Below are positions 46,379 to 55,662 of a DNA stretch of 64,000 bases, piece after piece. Origin of the DNA: Polyangia bacterium (lineage in GTDB: Bacteria; Myxococcota_A; Polyangia; Nannocystales; Nannocystaceae); assembly GCA_030424595.1 (NCBI GenBank), contig JAUHWG010000014.1, positions 62,001-126,000 of the forward strand, read 5' to 3'. A model generated the notes under the pieces. The model worked only from the letters and a program-made list of their open reading frames with translations, made no database searches and was not told where the DNA came from. The position numbers were made by a program, and so were the translations under genes. Numbering within the stretch: position 1 is the stretch's first letter; every line of letters starts with the position of its first letter.

Positions 46379-46994
46379 TCTGCGTCAGGGCTCTCTGCAT
46401 CTGCGCCCCTGCGCCCCTGCATCGTCGCACCGCGGAGCGGCGAGGAGCCGTTCCCTCCTCTGTCGTCGGGGGGTCGCCGATATCGCCGATGTCGCCGATG
46501 TCGCCGATGTCGTACGGGGCGTCGCGGAGCCTATCCACGGGCTTCGGCGCCGTTGAGGAGGCGCTGCGCTGGCCGTGACGAGAGCACGAGCAGCGACCGC
46601 AAGAGCGCGCCTTTGCGAGGGGGGCTGCGGGAGGCGGGTCCGTCTCCCCGCTCCGTTCAGATGCAGACGTCGTCGTCAGGTCGGGGTATGGCCAATCGAT
46701 CGTCGGCGATGGCGGTGCTTCGGGGCGACGGGCGAAAGAGAGCCCTCGCTCTCGAGCGTGGCTGTACAAGAAATGCACACTTCGCAATCAGCCAAGCCTG
46801 CATTACCTCAGCGAGACGAACTCGACGGTGGTCCGCGTGACCATGCATGCAGGTAGAGCGCAGCTCGTCGCTGCCCCCGATGTCGCCGCGGCTACGTGAG
46901 CGGCGATGCTGCCTCTACGAGGACGTCGTACGATGGTGGTCGACTTCGCGCCGCGTCCATCGGGTCTCTTTCTTGCTCCGTCAATGGGCGCTGC
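46379..46994. other. Intergenic region between metK and trpB2
   Basis: About 600 bp without a supported gene. It holds four copies of a 9-bp unit TCGCCGATG/A at 46474-46509, which make a false Asp-Ile-Gly repeat on the minus strand. An AT-richer patch lies toward the trpB2 promoter. Confidence 0.5.
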
Positions 46995-47003
46995 TGGTAT
47001 AGT
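46995..47003 (+). promoter_or_regulatory. Extended -10 promoter for trpB2
   Basis: TGGTATAGT matches an extended -10 (TGnTATAnT) about 50 bp before the start codon. A poor -35 candidate TTGCTC lies 19 bp upstream. Confidence 0.45.
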
Positions 47004-47054
47004 GGCGCACCGCATTGATGGATTGCGGCTCTTGACCAGGTTGATGCGTACCGA

Positions 47055-48440
47055 ATGACTGACGTGATCACTCGATTTGATCTCCCCCAGACCGCGATTC
47101 CACGCCGCTGGTACAACATTCAAGCGGACCTGCCGCGGCCCCTGCCGCCGGTGCTCCACCCGGGCACGCAGGCGCCGATCGGCCCCGCAGATCTGGCGCC
47201 GCTCTTCCCCGCCGCGCTCATTCAGCAGGAGGTCAGTACCGAGCGGTACATCGATATCCCTGAGGAGGTCCGCGAGATCTACAAGCTTTGGCGGCCGACG
47301 CCGCTCATCCGAGCGCGCCGCCTAGAGAAGGCGCTCGATACCCCCGCGCACATCTACTACAAGTACGAGGGGGTCTCGCCGAGCGGCAGCCACAAGCTGA
47401 ACACCGCCGTCGCGCAGGTCCACTACAACAAGGCCGAGGGCGTCCAGGGGCTGACCACAGAGACAGGCGCGGGCCAGTGGGGGACTGCGCTGTCCATCGC
47501 TTGCAACTTCGTCGGCATGCCCCTCGAGGTCTTCATGGTCAAGGTGAGCTTCTCGCAGAAGCCCTACCGTCGCGTGATCATGCAGAACTTCGGCTCGACG
47601 GTGCACGCGAGCCCGAGCGACACCACCGACGCCGGGCGTCAGATCCTCGCCCGCGATCCGGACACCACCGGTTCGCTCGGCATCGCGATCAGCGAGGCGG
47701 TCGAGGTCGCGGCCAAGAGCGGCGGCACCAAGAAGTACGCCCTGGGCTCAGTGCTCAACCACGTGCTCACCCACCAGACCGTCATCGGTCAGGAGGCGCT
47801 CGCGCAGATGGAGCTGGCGGGGGAGTACCCCGACGTCGTCGTCGCCTGCGCCGGCGGGGGCTCAAACCTCGCCGGTATCGCGGCGCCCTTCGTCCACCTC
47901 AACCTGACCGCTGGGAAGAACACGCGGGTCCTCGCGACCGAGCCTGCGGCCTGTCCGAGCCTCACCCGAGGGGTCTACGCCTACGACTTCGGCGACGCGA
48001 TCGGCATGACGCCGCTGATCAAGATGCACACCCTCGGTCGCGGCTTCATCCCACCGCCGGTCCACGCCGGCGGCCTCCGCTACCACGGCATGGGCGCGCT
48101 GGTCTCCGCCCTCTACGATCAGGAGCTGATGGAGGCGGTCGCGATCGGCCAGGTCGAGACCTTCAAGGCGGCGATGACCTTCCTCCGCGCGGAGGGCATC
48201 GTCCCGGCGCCGGAGCCCTCGCACGCGATCGCTGGGGTCATCCGCGAGGCCCTCGCCGCCAAGGAGAGCGGAGAGAAGAAGGTGATCCTCTTCCACCTCT
48301 GCGGTCATGGTCACTTCGACATGAGCGCCTACGACGCCTTCAATTCAGGTCAGCTCGTCGACTTCGAGTATCCGCAGGAGCTCATCGACGCTGCGATCGC
48401 CGACCTCCCCGTCGTCGGCGAGCCTGGCGCGGCTTCCTAG
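47055..48440 (+). CDS. trpB: TrpB2-type tryptophan synthase beta chain
   Basis: 461 residues, longer than TrpB1 and with the N-terminal layout of the TrpB2/TIGR01415 group (IPRRWYNIQADLPRPLPPVLHPGT). It is PLP-dependent; Lys114 in SPSGSHKLNTA forms the Schiff base, followed by ETGAGQWG, the phosphate loop CAGGGSNLAGI and HAGGLRYHG. TrpB2 condenses indole with serine (or phosphoserine in some archaea) and often stands without trpA, as here. ATG 47055 is the plausible start. A strong terminator follows. Confidence 0.95.
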   Translation: MTDVITRFDLPQTAIPRRWYNIQADLPRPLPPVLHPGTQAPIGPADLAPLFPAALIQQEVSTERYIDIPEEVREIYKLWRPTPLIRARRLEKALDTPAHIYYKYEGVSPSGSHKLNTAVAQVHYNKAEGVQGLTTETGAGQWGTALSIACNFVGMPLEVFMVKVSFSQKPYRRVIMQNFGSTVHASPSDTTDAGRQILARDPDTTGSLGIAISEAVEVAAKSGGTKKYALGSVLNHVLTHQTVIGQEALAQMELAGEYPDVVVACAGGGSNLAGIAAPFVHLNLTAGKNTRVLATEPAACPSLTRGVYAYDFGDAIGMTPLIKMHTLGRGFIPPPVHAGGLRYHGMGALVSALYDQELMEAVAIGQVETFKAAMTFLRAEGIVPAPEPSHAIAGVIREALAAKESGEKKVILFHLCGHGHFDMSAYDAFNSGQLVDFEYPQELIDAAIADLPVVGEPGAAS

Positions 48441-48484
48441 GACCGCGAGCCCCGGCGAGGGCCCCGGTCTCGCGACGAGCTGCA

Positions 48485-48515
48485 AGAGCCCGTGACCTGG
48501 CTGGTCGCGGGCTCT
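48485..48515 (+). terminator. trpB2 terminator
   Basis: AGAGCCCGTGACC and GGTCGCGGGCTCT form a 13-bp stem with one G-U pair around loop TGGCT, followed by CTTCG. It starts 45 bp after the stop codon. The remaining DNA to 48851 holds no gene. Confidence 0.8.
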
Positions 48516-48851
48516 CTTCGTCCGCGGAGCGCTGAGCGAAGCTCATCTCGCGGTGCAGGGGAGGGGGGCAGGGGTCTGCGTCAGCCGAGCTCGCGACGAG
48601 CCGCGCGCGGTGAGCTCGCCGACCTCGCCATGGCTACGCCGCGAGGTACAAGGCGGATGGGCGAGCGGGCCCTGAGCTACGATCTCAACCGTCTGAGCGG
48701 CTGCGTCGTCGTCGGTCTCACTCGCGCACCGCGCGGTCTTGCGCATGGGGGGCTCGCTCCACTCGCTCGACCTTCGCATTGCTCCGGGGTCGGGGCTCCT
48801 CTCGCTGTCGGCTGGAGCGCGACCGCACCTCGGTGAGTAGCGGCGGCGGAT

Positions 48852-50153
48852 CTACTTCGAACGGCCGGTGCCCGGGCGAGGCTTGCCGCCGCGCGGAGCC
48901 TTGCCGCTGACGGCTCCCTTGCCAGCACGCGAGCTCGCCGAGCGCTTGCCGGAGCCGGACTTGCCGGGGCCGGACTTGCCGGAGCCGGACTTGCCGGGGC
49001 CGGACTTGTCGGAGCCGGACTTGCCGGAGCCGGACTTGCCGGATCCAGACTTGCCGGAGCGGTACTTGTCGGAGCGAGGCTTGCCGGAGCCGGACTTGCC
49101 GGACTTGCCGGACTCGCCGGGGCTGGCCTTGCCAGAGCTGGGGGCGCCTGCATCAGGCTCGCCGGAGCCCAACTTGCCAGACTTACCGGAGCTCTCGCGG
49201 CCAGAGCTCGGCTGACCTGGCCCTGTCTTTGGTCCCGCCCGGACTGGCTTGGGCCGCCTGGGCTTGCCGTCCTTCGCCGGCCTGTCTCGCCTCGCCTCGC
49301 TGCCTTTCCCTGCCCGGTCGCCCCGTCCGGATGTGGTGGCTGTCTCAGCCGAAGTCGGCCGATCCGATCCAGCGCTCTGGCGATCGACGCCGGTCGTGTG
49401 ATGGGCGCGCCAGTGCTCGGCCAGGAGCACCGCGGCGGCGCAGGCGACGTTGAGGCTCTCGACCTGGCCCGAGCCGGGGATCGTCACGGTCATGTCGGCG
49501 AGGCCGAAGACCGAAGGGGCGAGGCCGTGGCTCTCCGAGCCGAGCATGATGACGGTGCGGGCGGGCAGGCCATCTCCGTAGAGGGAGTCGCGACCGTGGG
49601 AGGTCGTGGCCACCAGCGTGAACCCCGCGGAGCGGGCGGCGAGCAGCGGTCGTTGGCCGAGGGCGACCGGGACAACGTCGATGAACTCCGCGCCGCCCTC
49701 TGCGGTCCGGGTCATCGCGGTTGAGGTCGTCGTCGCCTCGCCGGCGAGGAGCACCCCGTCGGCGCCGAAGTGGGCGGCGACGCGGACGATCGCGCCGAGG
49801 TTGTGCGGGTTTTGGACGTTGTCCAGGTAGATGAGGAGGCGCGGGGTCGAGGGATCCTCGCCGCGCAGGCGATGGAGCAGCGAGCCCAGGGTCGGGGGCG
49901 GCGGCTGGCGGACGATGAACGCGACCCCGCCGTGGTGGACCGACTGGGTGATCCGCTCGAGCTCGCCCTCGTCGACGACGTGGTAGGCGAGGCGCTGGCT
50001 CGCGCACCAGCGGAGGAACTCGCCGAAGCTCGGCATCATCGCCTCGGTGATGTAGACCCGACGGACATCCTCGGGGCGGCGCTGCGCCACGGCGGAGCAG
50101 GCGTGGGCGCCACAGATCTTGATCTCGGGATCGCTCGCGGCGGGGATGGGCAT
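48852..50153 (-). CDS. SpoU/TrmH-family RNA 2'-O-methyltransferase with SGK-repeat tail
   Basis: 433 residues. Residues 1-95 form the substrate-binding domain and 104-250 the SPOUT knot: motif 1 NPHNLGAIVR (116-125), motif 2 LGSESHGL (204-211), motif 3 SLNVACAAAVLL (233-244). It methylates the 2'-OH of a tRNA or rRNA nucleotide using SAM. Residues about 258-433 form a disordered, strongly basic tail. Its later half repeats Ser-Gly-Lys-Ser-Gly five-residue units coded by a 15-bp tandem repeat (about 48950-49110). Such tails may bind RNA or vary in length. ATG 50153 begins the homologous part; a TTG extension upstream was rejected. Confidence 0.9.
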   Translation of the reverse strand: MPIPAASDPEIKICGAHACSAVAQRRPEDVRRVYITEAMMPSFGEFLRWCASQRLAYHVVDEGELERITQSVHHGGVAFIVRQPPPPTLGSLLHRLRGEDPSTPRLLIYLDNVQNPHNLGAIVRVAAHFGADGVLLAGEATTTSTAMTRTAEGGAEFIDVVPVALGQRPLLAARSAGFTLVATTSHGRDSLYGDGLPARTVIMLGSESHGLAPSVFGLADMTVTIPGSGQVESLNVACAAAVLLAEHWRAHHTTGVDRQSAGSDRPTSAETATTSGRGDRAGKGSEARRDRPAKDGKPRRPKPVRAGPKTGPGQPSSGRESSGKSGKLGSGEPDAGAPSSGKASPGESGKSGKSGSGKPRSDKYRSGKSGSGKSGSGKSGSDKSGPGKSGSGKSGPGKSGSGKRSASSRAGKGAVSGKAPRGGKPRPGTGRSK

Positions 50154-50300
50154 GGGCGCGCGAGCATAGCACCGGCGCGCGGCGGCGAGCCCCGCGCGCC
50201 GTCGCAAAGTAGGCGGCGAGCCCTCGCAGTTCTCACGGACCGCCGGCCAGTCTCCGCGGCGTGGTAGGGATCGGCGTCTTCGAGTGTGGGGCGTGTCGCG

Positions 50301-51344
50301 ATGGCGTCAGAGTTTGTCAGCTACGATCGAATCCCGGAGAGCACGGACCAGTGGTCGGGCGAGCTCGGCGAGCTGCGCAAGCTAGACCGCCTCCGCTGGG
50401 TGGTCACGGAGAAGATCCACGGGGCGAACTTCTGCCTGCTCGCCGACGGCACTCAGGTCCGCTGCGCCAAGCGCAAGGCGATCCTCGGCGACGGCGACGC
50501 CTTCTTCAATTACCAGCGGGTCCGGATCCGCTATGCGCCGGCGGCCCACGCCCTCTTCGCCGACGTCCAGGCCGTCTATCCCGGGCTCGTCCGCCTCTAC
50601 GTCTACGGTGAGCTCTTCGGCGGGGTCTATCCTCACCCCGAGGTCGAGCCGGTCGAGGGCGTCGCGCCGGTGCAGACGGGGGTCCACTACGCGCCGGGGA
50701 TCGAGCTTTGCGCCTTTGACCTCGCGGTCGAGCTCGAGGGGGCCCGGGGCCGTGAGTTCCTCGCCTACGAGGAGGCCCTCGGCCTCCTGCGCGCCCGTGG
50801 CTTCTTCGTCGCCGAGCCGCTGATGGTCGGCACTCTGCGCGAGGCGCTCGACTACCCGCTCGGCTTTGACTCGACGATCCCGGCGCGCCTCGGCCTGCCG
50901 CCGCTCGGCCGCGACAACCACGCCGAAGGGGTCGTCCTCAAGCCGATGGAGGCCTTCACGATGGGCGCCGAGGGTCGACGCTCCCGGCCGATCCTCAAGC
51001 GCAAGATCGCCGCGTTCGCCGAGGATGATCGCTTCCACCGGGCCGAGGCCTGGGCCGAGGCGCCGACCGACGCTTCGCCGAGGGGTCGCCTGGAATGGTT
51101 GGTCGGGGCGCTGGTGACCGACAATCGCCTGGACAACGCGCTCTCCAAGGTCGGCTCTGTCACCGCGGAGGATCTCGACGGGATGATCGAGCTGGAGGAG
51201 CTCCTGGTCGACGATGTTCGCGAACAGCTGGAGCTCCTGGAGGGGGAGGCGGTCGCCGCCCTCGGAGACGACGACAGGCGGCGCTTGGCGGCCTGCGTCG
51301 CCGAGTCGGTCGGCTCCCTGATCGTCCGCCGCTTCGGCGCTTGA
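50301..51344 (+). CDS. Rnl2-like ATP-dependent RNA ligase
   Basis: 347 residues. A covalent nucleotidyltransferase with motif I Lys38 in EKIHGAN, motif III Glu104 in VYGELFGG, IIIa in ELCAFDL, motif IV Glu209 in HAEGVVLKP and motif V Lys233/Lys235 in ILKRK. The KxHGAN form is that of T4 RNA ligase 2 and related bacterial nick-sealing RNA ligases. A helical C-terminal extension (about 240-347) follows. ATG 50301 was preferred; GTG 50286 is an in-frame alternative. It stands alone, divergent from the methyltransferase gene. It probably seals breaks in duplex RNA or RNA-DNA hybrids. Confidence 0.9.
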   Translation: MASEFVSYDRIPESTDQWSGELGELRKLDRLRWVVTEKIHGANFCLLADGTQVRCAKRKAILGDGDAFFNYQRVRIRYAPAAHALFADVQAVYPGLVRLYVYGELFGGVYPHPEVEPVEGVAPVQTGVHYAPGIELCAFDLAVELEGARGREFLAYEEALGLLRARGFFVAEPLMVGTLREALDYPLGFDSTIPARLGLPPLGRDNHAEGVVLKPMEAFTMGAEGRRSRPILKRKIAAFAEDDRFHRAEAWAEAPTDASPRGRLEWLVGALVTDNRLDNALSKVGSVTAEDLDGMIELEELLVDDVREQLELLEGEAVAALGDDDRRRLAACVAESVGSLIVRRFGA

Positions 51345-51442
51345 GGCTCGAGGTCGACGGGCAGGTCGAGCGGGCGCCGGTGTTCGCCTCGCGTTGGCTG
51401 GACCCGGGAGGGGTGGCGTCGAGGCAGATGGACGCTGCGCCG

Positions 51443-52801
51443 CTAGTCCGCGGCGGGCTCCGGCGGGGCGACCTGCGGCGGCTCGTACTCCGCGTCGGGG
51501 TCGAGCTCGTAGACGTAGGTCGAGCCCCAGAGGTCGCGGAAGATCCGGCCGACGTCGGCGGCAAAGGGGGCGCCGTCGACGATCACCCCGAGGTTGCGGC
51601 TCTTATAGAAGTAGTCGCCGCTAAAATTGCTGGTGCCGATCCAGGTGGTCTGGCCGTCGACGATCATCAGCTTGCTGTGGATGACCCGGGCGAAGGGGAT
51701 GAAGCCGTCGCTGGCGGGGGGGATCGTCGCCATCCGCACCTGGATCCCCGGGACGCGCTGGAGCGACTGGAGGTCGGCGAGGGCGGGGGGGCGCTTGTTC
51801 CAGTCGGCGACGAGGAGCTCGACCTGGACGCCGCGGGCCGCGGCTGCGCGCAGGGCCAGGTCGATCCCGTCGAAGCGGGCGCCGTCGTAGCCGACCAGCG
51901 CGTAGGAGAGGAGCTGGATCTGGACCTGTCTCTTGGCGCTGTCGATCATCCCGAGGAGGCGGGGCAGATCCCAGCTCGCGGGATCGGGGAGGAGATCGCG
52001 GGGGCTCGCGACGAGGGCGAGCCGATGGGCGTGTCCGGCGTAGGCGAGCTCGACCTGGCCGGAGCCCGAGCGGGGAGCGATCGGGGGGGGGCTCGGCAGC
52101 GGCGGGGCCGGTGCGCGATCCACGGGATCGGGCGGAGGCGCGGCGGCGATGGCCGGGGGGTCCGCATCGGCGGCGGACCAGTCTTTGGCCCAGATCGCCC
52201 GAACCGCGGCGATCAGCGCCGGCTCACGGAGGCGCACGCCGAGCTCGTGAATGTGAGCGAGGGAGCGCCAGTCGAAGTTCGCCGATCCGATGTAGGCCGC
52301 CCGGCCGTCGACGACGAAGTACTTCGCATGCATGACCCCACCGAGCTCCGAGAGGTCGAGGCGACGGACCTCGACGCCCGCCGCCCCCAGGCGATCGGCG
52401 ACCTCGGGCTGGCGGGCGTAGAACTTCGCGTCGATCAGGAGTCGGACCCGGACGCCGCGGGCGACCGCCGCCTCGAGGGCCTCGAGGATCGGCTCCAGCG
52501 CGGAGCCGGGCGCCGTCGCCCCGTAGAACTCGCCGAGGTCGATACTCTCTTCGGCGCCGGCGAACATCTCGAGCCAGACGGTCGCCGTGTCGGCGATGTC
52601 CGGGTGATCGAGGGTGGTCTCGCGGGGCCAGGTCTCGACCAGCTCGACGGCCCTCAGGTCGGAGGGGCCAGGAGCGCTGGGGTCGGCGGTGTCGGGCGAG
52701 AGCACAGTGAGCGCCTCCGGAGCGGTGACCTGCGGGGCAGACCTGGAGCAAGCGACGAGAGCGACGAGCGTGAGGAGCGGAGCGTGAAGACGAGCGAGCA
52801 C
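51443..52801 (-). CDS. Phospholipase D-family lipoprotein
   Basis: 452 residues. The signal peptide ends in lipobox LVALVAC (Cys18). Two HKD motifs are complete: His158/Lys160/Asp165 (HAKYFVVDGRAAYIGSANFD) and His375/Lys377/Asp382 (HSKLMIVDGQTTWIGTSNF). A Pro-rich linker (about 215-245) separates the halves. It is an extracytoplasmic phosphodiesterase that may act on phospholipids or nucleic acids, possibly cardiolipin-synthase-like. GTG 52801 was chosen because AGGGG lies eight bases upstream and the signal peptide begins there; ATG 52846 would add 15 residues. It is divergent from the LysM endopeptidase gene. Confidence 0.92.
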   Translation of the reverse strand: MLARLHAPLLTLVALVACSRSAPQVTAPEALTVLSPDTADPSAPGPSDLRAVELVETWPRETTLDHPDIADTATVWLEMFAGAEESIDLGEFYGATAPGSALEPILEALEAAVARGVRVRLLIDAKFYARQPEVADRLGAAGVEVRRLDLSELGGVMHAKYFVVDGRAAYIGSANFDWRSLAHIHELGVRLREPALIAAVRAIWAKDWSAADADPPAIAAAPPPDPVDRAPAPPLPSPPPIAPRSGSGQVELAYAGHAHRLALVASPRDLLPDPASWDLPRLLGMIDSAKRQVQIQLLSYALVGYDGARFDGIDLALRAAAARGVQVELLVADWNKRPPALADLQSLQRVPGIQVRMATIPPASDGFIPFARVIHSKLMIVDGQTTWIGTSNFSGDYFYKSRNLGVIVDGAPFAADVGRIFRDLWGSTYVYELDPDAEYEPPQVAPPEPAAD

Positions 52802-52936
52802 GAGACAGACCCCTACGCGCAGCCCGTGGCCGCGGGCGCTGAGCATCGACGAGGAGAGCAGGCGCGCGCAAGCGCCGGAGCGGAGGGCGCCGCTCGCGGT
52901 CAGGGGTCGGCCCCCGGTTGTCAGCCTCTGTCGCGT

Positions 52937-54403
52937 ATGCGACTCCTTGGGCCCGTGCGTGCCCTCGGACTCCTCTCTCTCGTCGCCTTTGGCGGCCTCC
53001 TCGGGGCGGCCTCCGCCGAGGCTGCGATCGGCTGCCCCAAGGGGGAGCACTGGGTGAGCCACGAGATCGTCTCGGGGGACACGCTCTCGGCGATCGCCGT
53101 CAAGTACGGGACGACGATGCGTTCGATCGAGCGGCAAAACGCCAGCCTCGATCGCGACAACCTCAAGCTCGGCAAGAAGCTCGGCTTTTGCGTCGTCTCC
53201 CCGGACGAGCCCGCCGTCGTCGCCGACAAGGGCTCGAAGCAGAGCAAGAGCAAGACCTCCAAGGCGAAGCCGAAGAGCTGCGGCAAGGGCGGGGTCATCA
53301 GCGAGTACGAGGTCGTCAGCGGGGATGTGCTCGGGACGATCGCCAGCCGTCACGGCGTCAGCGAGGGCGAGATCGTCGCCCGCAACAGCAAGCTCAAGAA
53401 GGACCGCAACAACCTCAAGGTCGGGCAGAAGCTCGAGATCTGCGTCGACAAGCAGCGCGGCAAGGGAGCGGCGGCCTGCGGTCATCGGACGCCGATCTTT
53501 GAGCACATCGTCCTCCCCGGCGACACGCCCTCGGAGATCGCCGGTCGCTACGGTGTTCGCCGCAGCGACCTCTACCGCCTCAACTCCAGGCTCAAGGGCA
53601 ACGAGCACAAGCTCCAGTTCGGGCAGAAGATCCGGGTCTGCCCAGAGATCGCGCCGCGCTCCCGCGAGAAGGTGATCCACACGGTCTCCTCCGGCGAGAG
53701 CATCGGCTCGATCGCGGTGAAGTACGGCCTCACCCCGAACGAGCTCGTCGGCTTCCAGGACGGGCGTCTCAAGGACCGCAACAGCCTGAAGGTCGGCCAG
53801 GAGCTGACGATCTGGCGCGACGGCGGGATCGCCCCGGGCTTCGGCGGCAGCGAAGACGACGACAAGGGCGTGCTCAAGGCCGGCGTGCAGATGCCGGAGG
53901 GCTCCCACTACGTCGTCAAGCACCCGAGCAACGCCTGGGGGACGGCGAAGACGGTCCGCCTGATCCAGTCGGCGATCAGCCGCTACAACAAGAAGGTCGG
54001 CGGCAAGGGTCCGAAGGTCCACGTCGGCGACATCAGCCGCAAGGGCGGCGGCAAGTTCCCGCCGCACCGCTCGCATCAGCACGGTCGCGACGTCGACGTC
54101 GGCTATGTGCTCAAGGGCGACGTCGCCGACGAGATCCGCTTCATCAGCGCGAACAAGGGCAACCTCGACGCGAAGAAGACCTGGCGCCTGCTCAAGGCCT
54201 TCGTCGACACCGACGAGGTCCGCTACATCTTCATGGACTACAAGCTGCAAAAGCTGGTCTATGAGGCAGCCAAGGAACTCGGCGAGAGCGACGCGACGCT
54301 CAACGAGCTCTTCCAGTACCCGCGAGGCACGGGGCGGACCCACGGGATGATCCGCCACTGGCGTCGTCACGTGAACCACTTCCACGTCCGCTTCCGCTCG
54401 TAG
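52937..54403 (+). CDS. LysM-repeat penicillin-insensitive murein endopeptidase (MepA/M74-like)
   Basis: 488 residues. Signal peptide (1-29), then four LysM modules at about 41-86, 123-170, 188-235 and 247-293 that bind peptidoglycan. A C-terminal zinc domain of the M74 MepA type follows (about 320-488). The metal and catalytic residues lie in HRSHQHGRDVDVGY (377-390) and near the end in HVNHFHVRF. MepA cleaves DD and LD crosslinks between peptides. Four N-terminal LysM copies make this much longer than E. coli MepA. The next gene is an L,D-transpeptidase on the same strand, so the two may remodel the wall together. Confidence 0.94.
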   Translation: MRLLGPVRALGLLSLVAFGGLLGAASAEAAIGCPKGEHWVSHEIVSGDTLSAIAVKYGTTMRSIERQNASLDRDNLKLGKKLGFCVVSPDEPAVVADKGSKQSKSKTSKAKPKSCGKGGVISEYEVVSGDVLGTIASRHGVSEGEIVARNSKLKKDRNNLKVGQKLEICVDKQRGKGAAACGHRTPIFEHIVLPGDTPSEIAGRYGVRRSDLYRLNSRLKGNEHKLQFGQKIRVCPEIAPRSREKVIHTVSSGESIGSIAVKYGLTPNELVGFQDGRLKDRNSLKVGQELTIWRDGGIAPGFGGSEDDDKGVLKAGVQMPEGSHYVVKHPSNAWGTAKTVRLIQSAISRYNKKVGGKGPKVHVGDISRKGGGKFPPHRSHQHGRDVDVGYVLKGDVADEIRFISANKGNLDAKKTWRLLKAFVDTDEVRYIFMDYKLQKLVYEAAKELGESDATLNELFQYPRGTGRTHGMIRHWRRHVNHFHVRFRS

Positions 54404-54499
54404 GCGTCGCCCTGGGCTCGGCGAGCGGCCTGGGCCCTGCGTGTTCGCTGCGGAGCTCCTCCGAGGAATCGATCTCCGGCCCCGCGCGTTTCGGGCAAG

Positions 54500-55558
54500 A
54501 TGATCGCTGTGGCGAGCGATGGATGTCTGAGGGGGGGGCCGGTCGCGCTCCTGGTGGGGGTGCTCGTGTGCGCCAGCGTCCTGCTCGCCTGCGAAGCAGC
54601 CCCGGCGGCGACGGTCGCCCCGAGCCCGCTCTCCGCCGCGGAGGGGAGACCGTCGAGGACGGCTGCGGAGGCCTCTGGAGCCTCAGGGGGCCGGGCGGGC
54701 TCGCCGTCGCCCGGAGACCGCGGAGCCGATGCCCCGGCGACGGAGGCCTCCGCGAGCGGCTCCCTGATCGCCGAGGTGCCGCCCCTCGGCGCCTCGGCGA
54801 CGCCTGAGGTGAGCCCGAACGCCGAAGAGGGCTCCGAGCCGGTCAAGGCCGCCAAGGCGGGTGAGGGCGCCGAGGCGAAGCTCCGCTACTGGCAGCGCGG
54901 CGATGAGGACAGCGGTCGCTCGGGGGCTGAGCGCGAGGCCGCGGCCTTCGCCAACAAAGAGGCGGAGGTCAAGGAGCTCTTCGTCGCCGCTGGCGTCCGC
55001 TTCCCGCCGAGCCAGGTGCTCTTTCGCGTCTTCAAGGAGGAGTCGGAGCTCGAGGTCTGGGCGACCGACGATCGCCGCGAGCCGCTGCGTCGGATCGCCA
55101 CCTACAGGATCTGCGCCGCCTCCGGCGGAGCTGGCCCCAAGACCCGGAGCGGCGATCACCAAGTGCCCGAAGGGTTCTACGAGATCGACTTCTACAAGCC
55201 CCGCAGCGACTACTACCTGGCCCTCCACGTGAACTATCCCAACCGTCGCGACAGGTCCCAGCGCTCGACGGGCTCGGCGATCATGATCCACGGCCGCTGC
55301 GCCTCGATCGGCTGCCTGGCGATGAGCGACGATCGGATCCAGGAGCTGTGGGTGATCGGTCGCTCGCTCAAGAGCGGTCGGGTCCAGGTCCACATCTTCC
55401 CCCAGCGAGCGATGGACGCCCTCGTCGAGACGACCACGAGGGAAGGGCTCAAGGGCTTCTGGCGCAGCCTCGCCGAGGGCAAGCGCCGCTTTGACGCCGA
55501 GCCGCGGCTGCCGAAGAAGATCAGCTTCAACGCCGACGGCGACTACACCTTCGACTGA
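54500..55558 (+). CDS. L,D-transpeptidase (YkuD/YafK-like) lipoprotein
   Basis: 352 residues. Signal peptide with lipobox LLAC (Cys31), an Ala/Glu/Pro/Ser-rich spacer (about 32-125), then the YkuD catalytic domain. Active-site motif His264...Ser269-x-Gly271-Cys272 in IMIHGRCASIGCLAM. The sequence around it (VPEGFYEIDFYKPRSDYYLALHVNYPN) is that of the YafK/DpaA branch, some of which detach lipoproteins from, rather than crosslink, the wall. It lies 96 bp downstream of the MepA-like gene. Confidence 0.93.
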   Translation: MIAVASDGCLRGGPVALLVGVLVCASVLLACEAAPAATVAPSPLSAAEGRPSRTAAEASGASGGRAGSPSPGDRGADAPATEASASGSLIAEVPPLGASATPEVSPNAEEGSEPVKAAKAGEGAEAKLRYWQRGDEDSGRSGAEREAAAFANKEAEVKELFVAAGVRFPPSQVLFRVFKEESELEVWATDDRREPLRRIATYRICAASGGAGPKTRSGDHQVPEGFYEIDFYKPRSDYYLALHVNYPNRRDRSQRSTGSAIMIHGRCASIGCLAMSDDRIQELWVIGRSLKSGRVQVHIFPQRAMDALVETTTREGLKGFWRSLAEGKRRFDAEPRLPKKISFNADGDYTFD

Positions 55559-55662
55559 CGGTGCGACCCAGCGACGGTCGACCTCCGGCCATCGCCTCCG
55601 CCATCGCCCTCACGGCGTCCGAGCGGAGCACGCCCAGGCGCTCCGCTCAGCCTGGACTCGAC

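Noticed and set aside
48950..49110. Possible CRISPR array
   Set aside because: The 15-bp units are contiguous, have no spacers, and translate in frame as the Ser-Gly-Lys tail of the methyltransferase. The 12-, 13- and 122-bp arrays are likewise spacer-free.
52847..54385. 500-codon N-terminal extension of the phospholipase-D gene
   Set aside because: It is antisense to the LysM endopeptidase. The signal peptide begins at about 52801.
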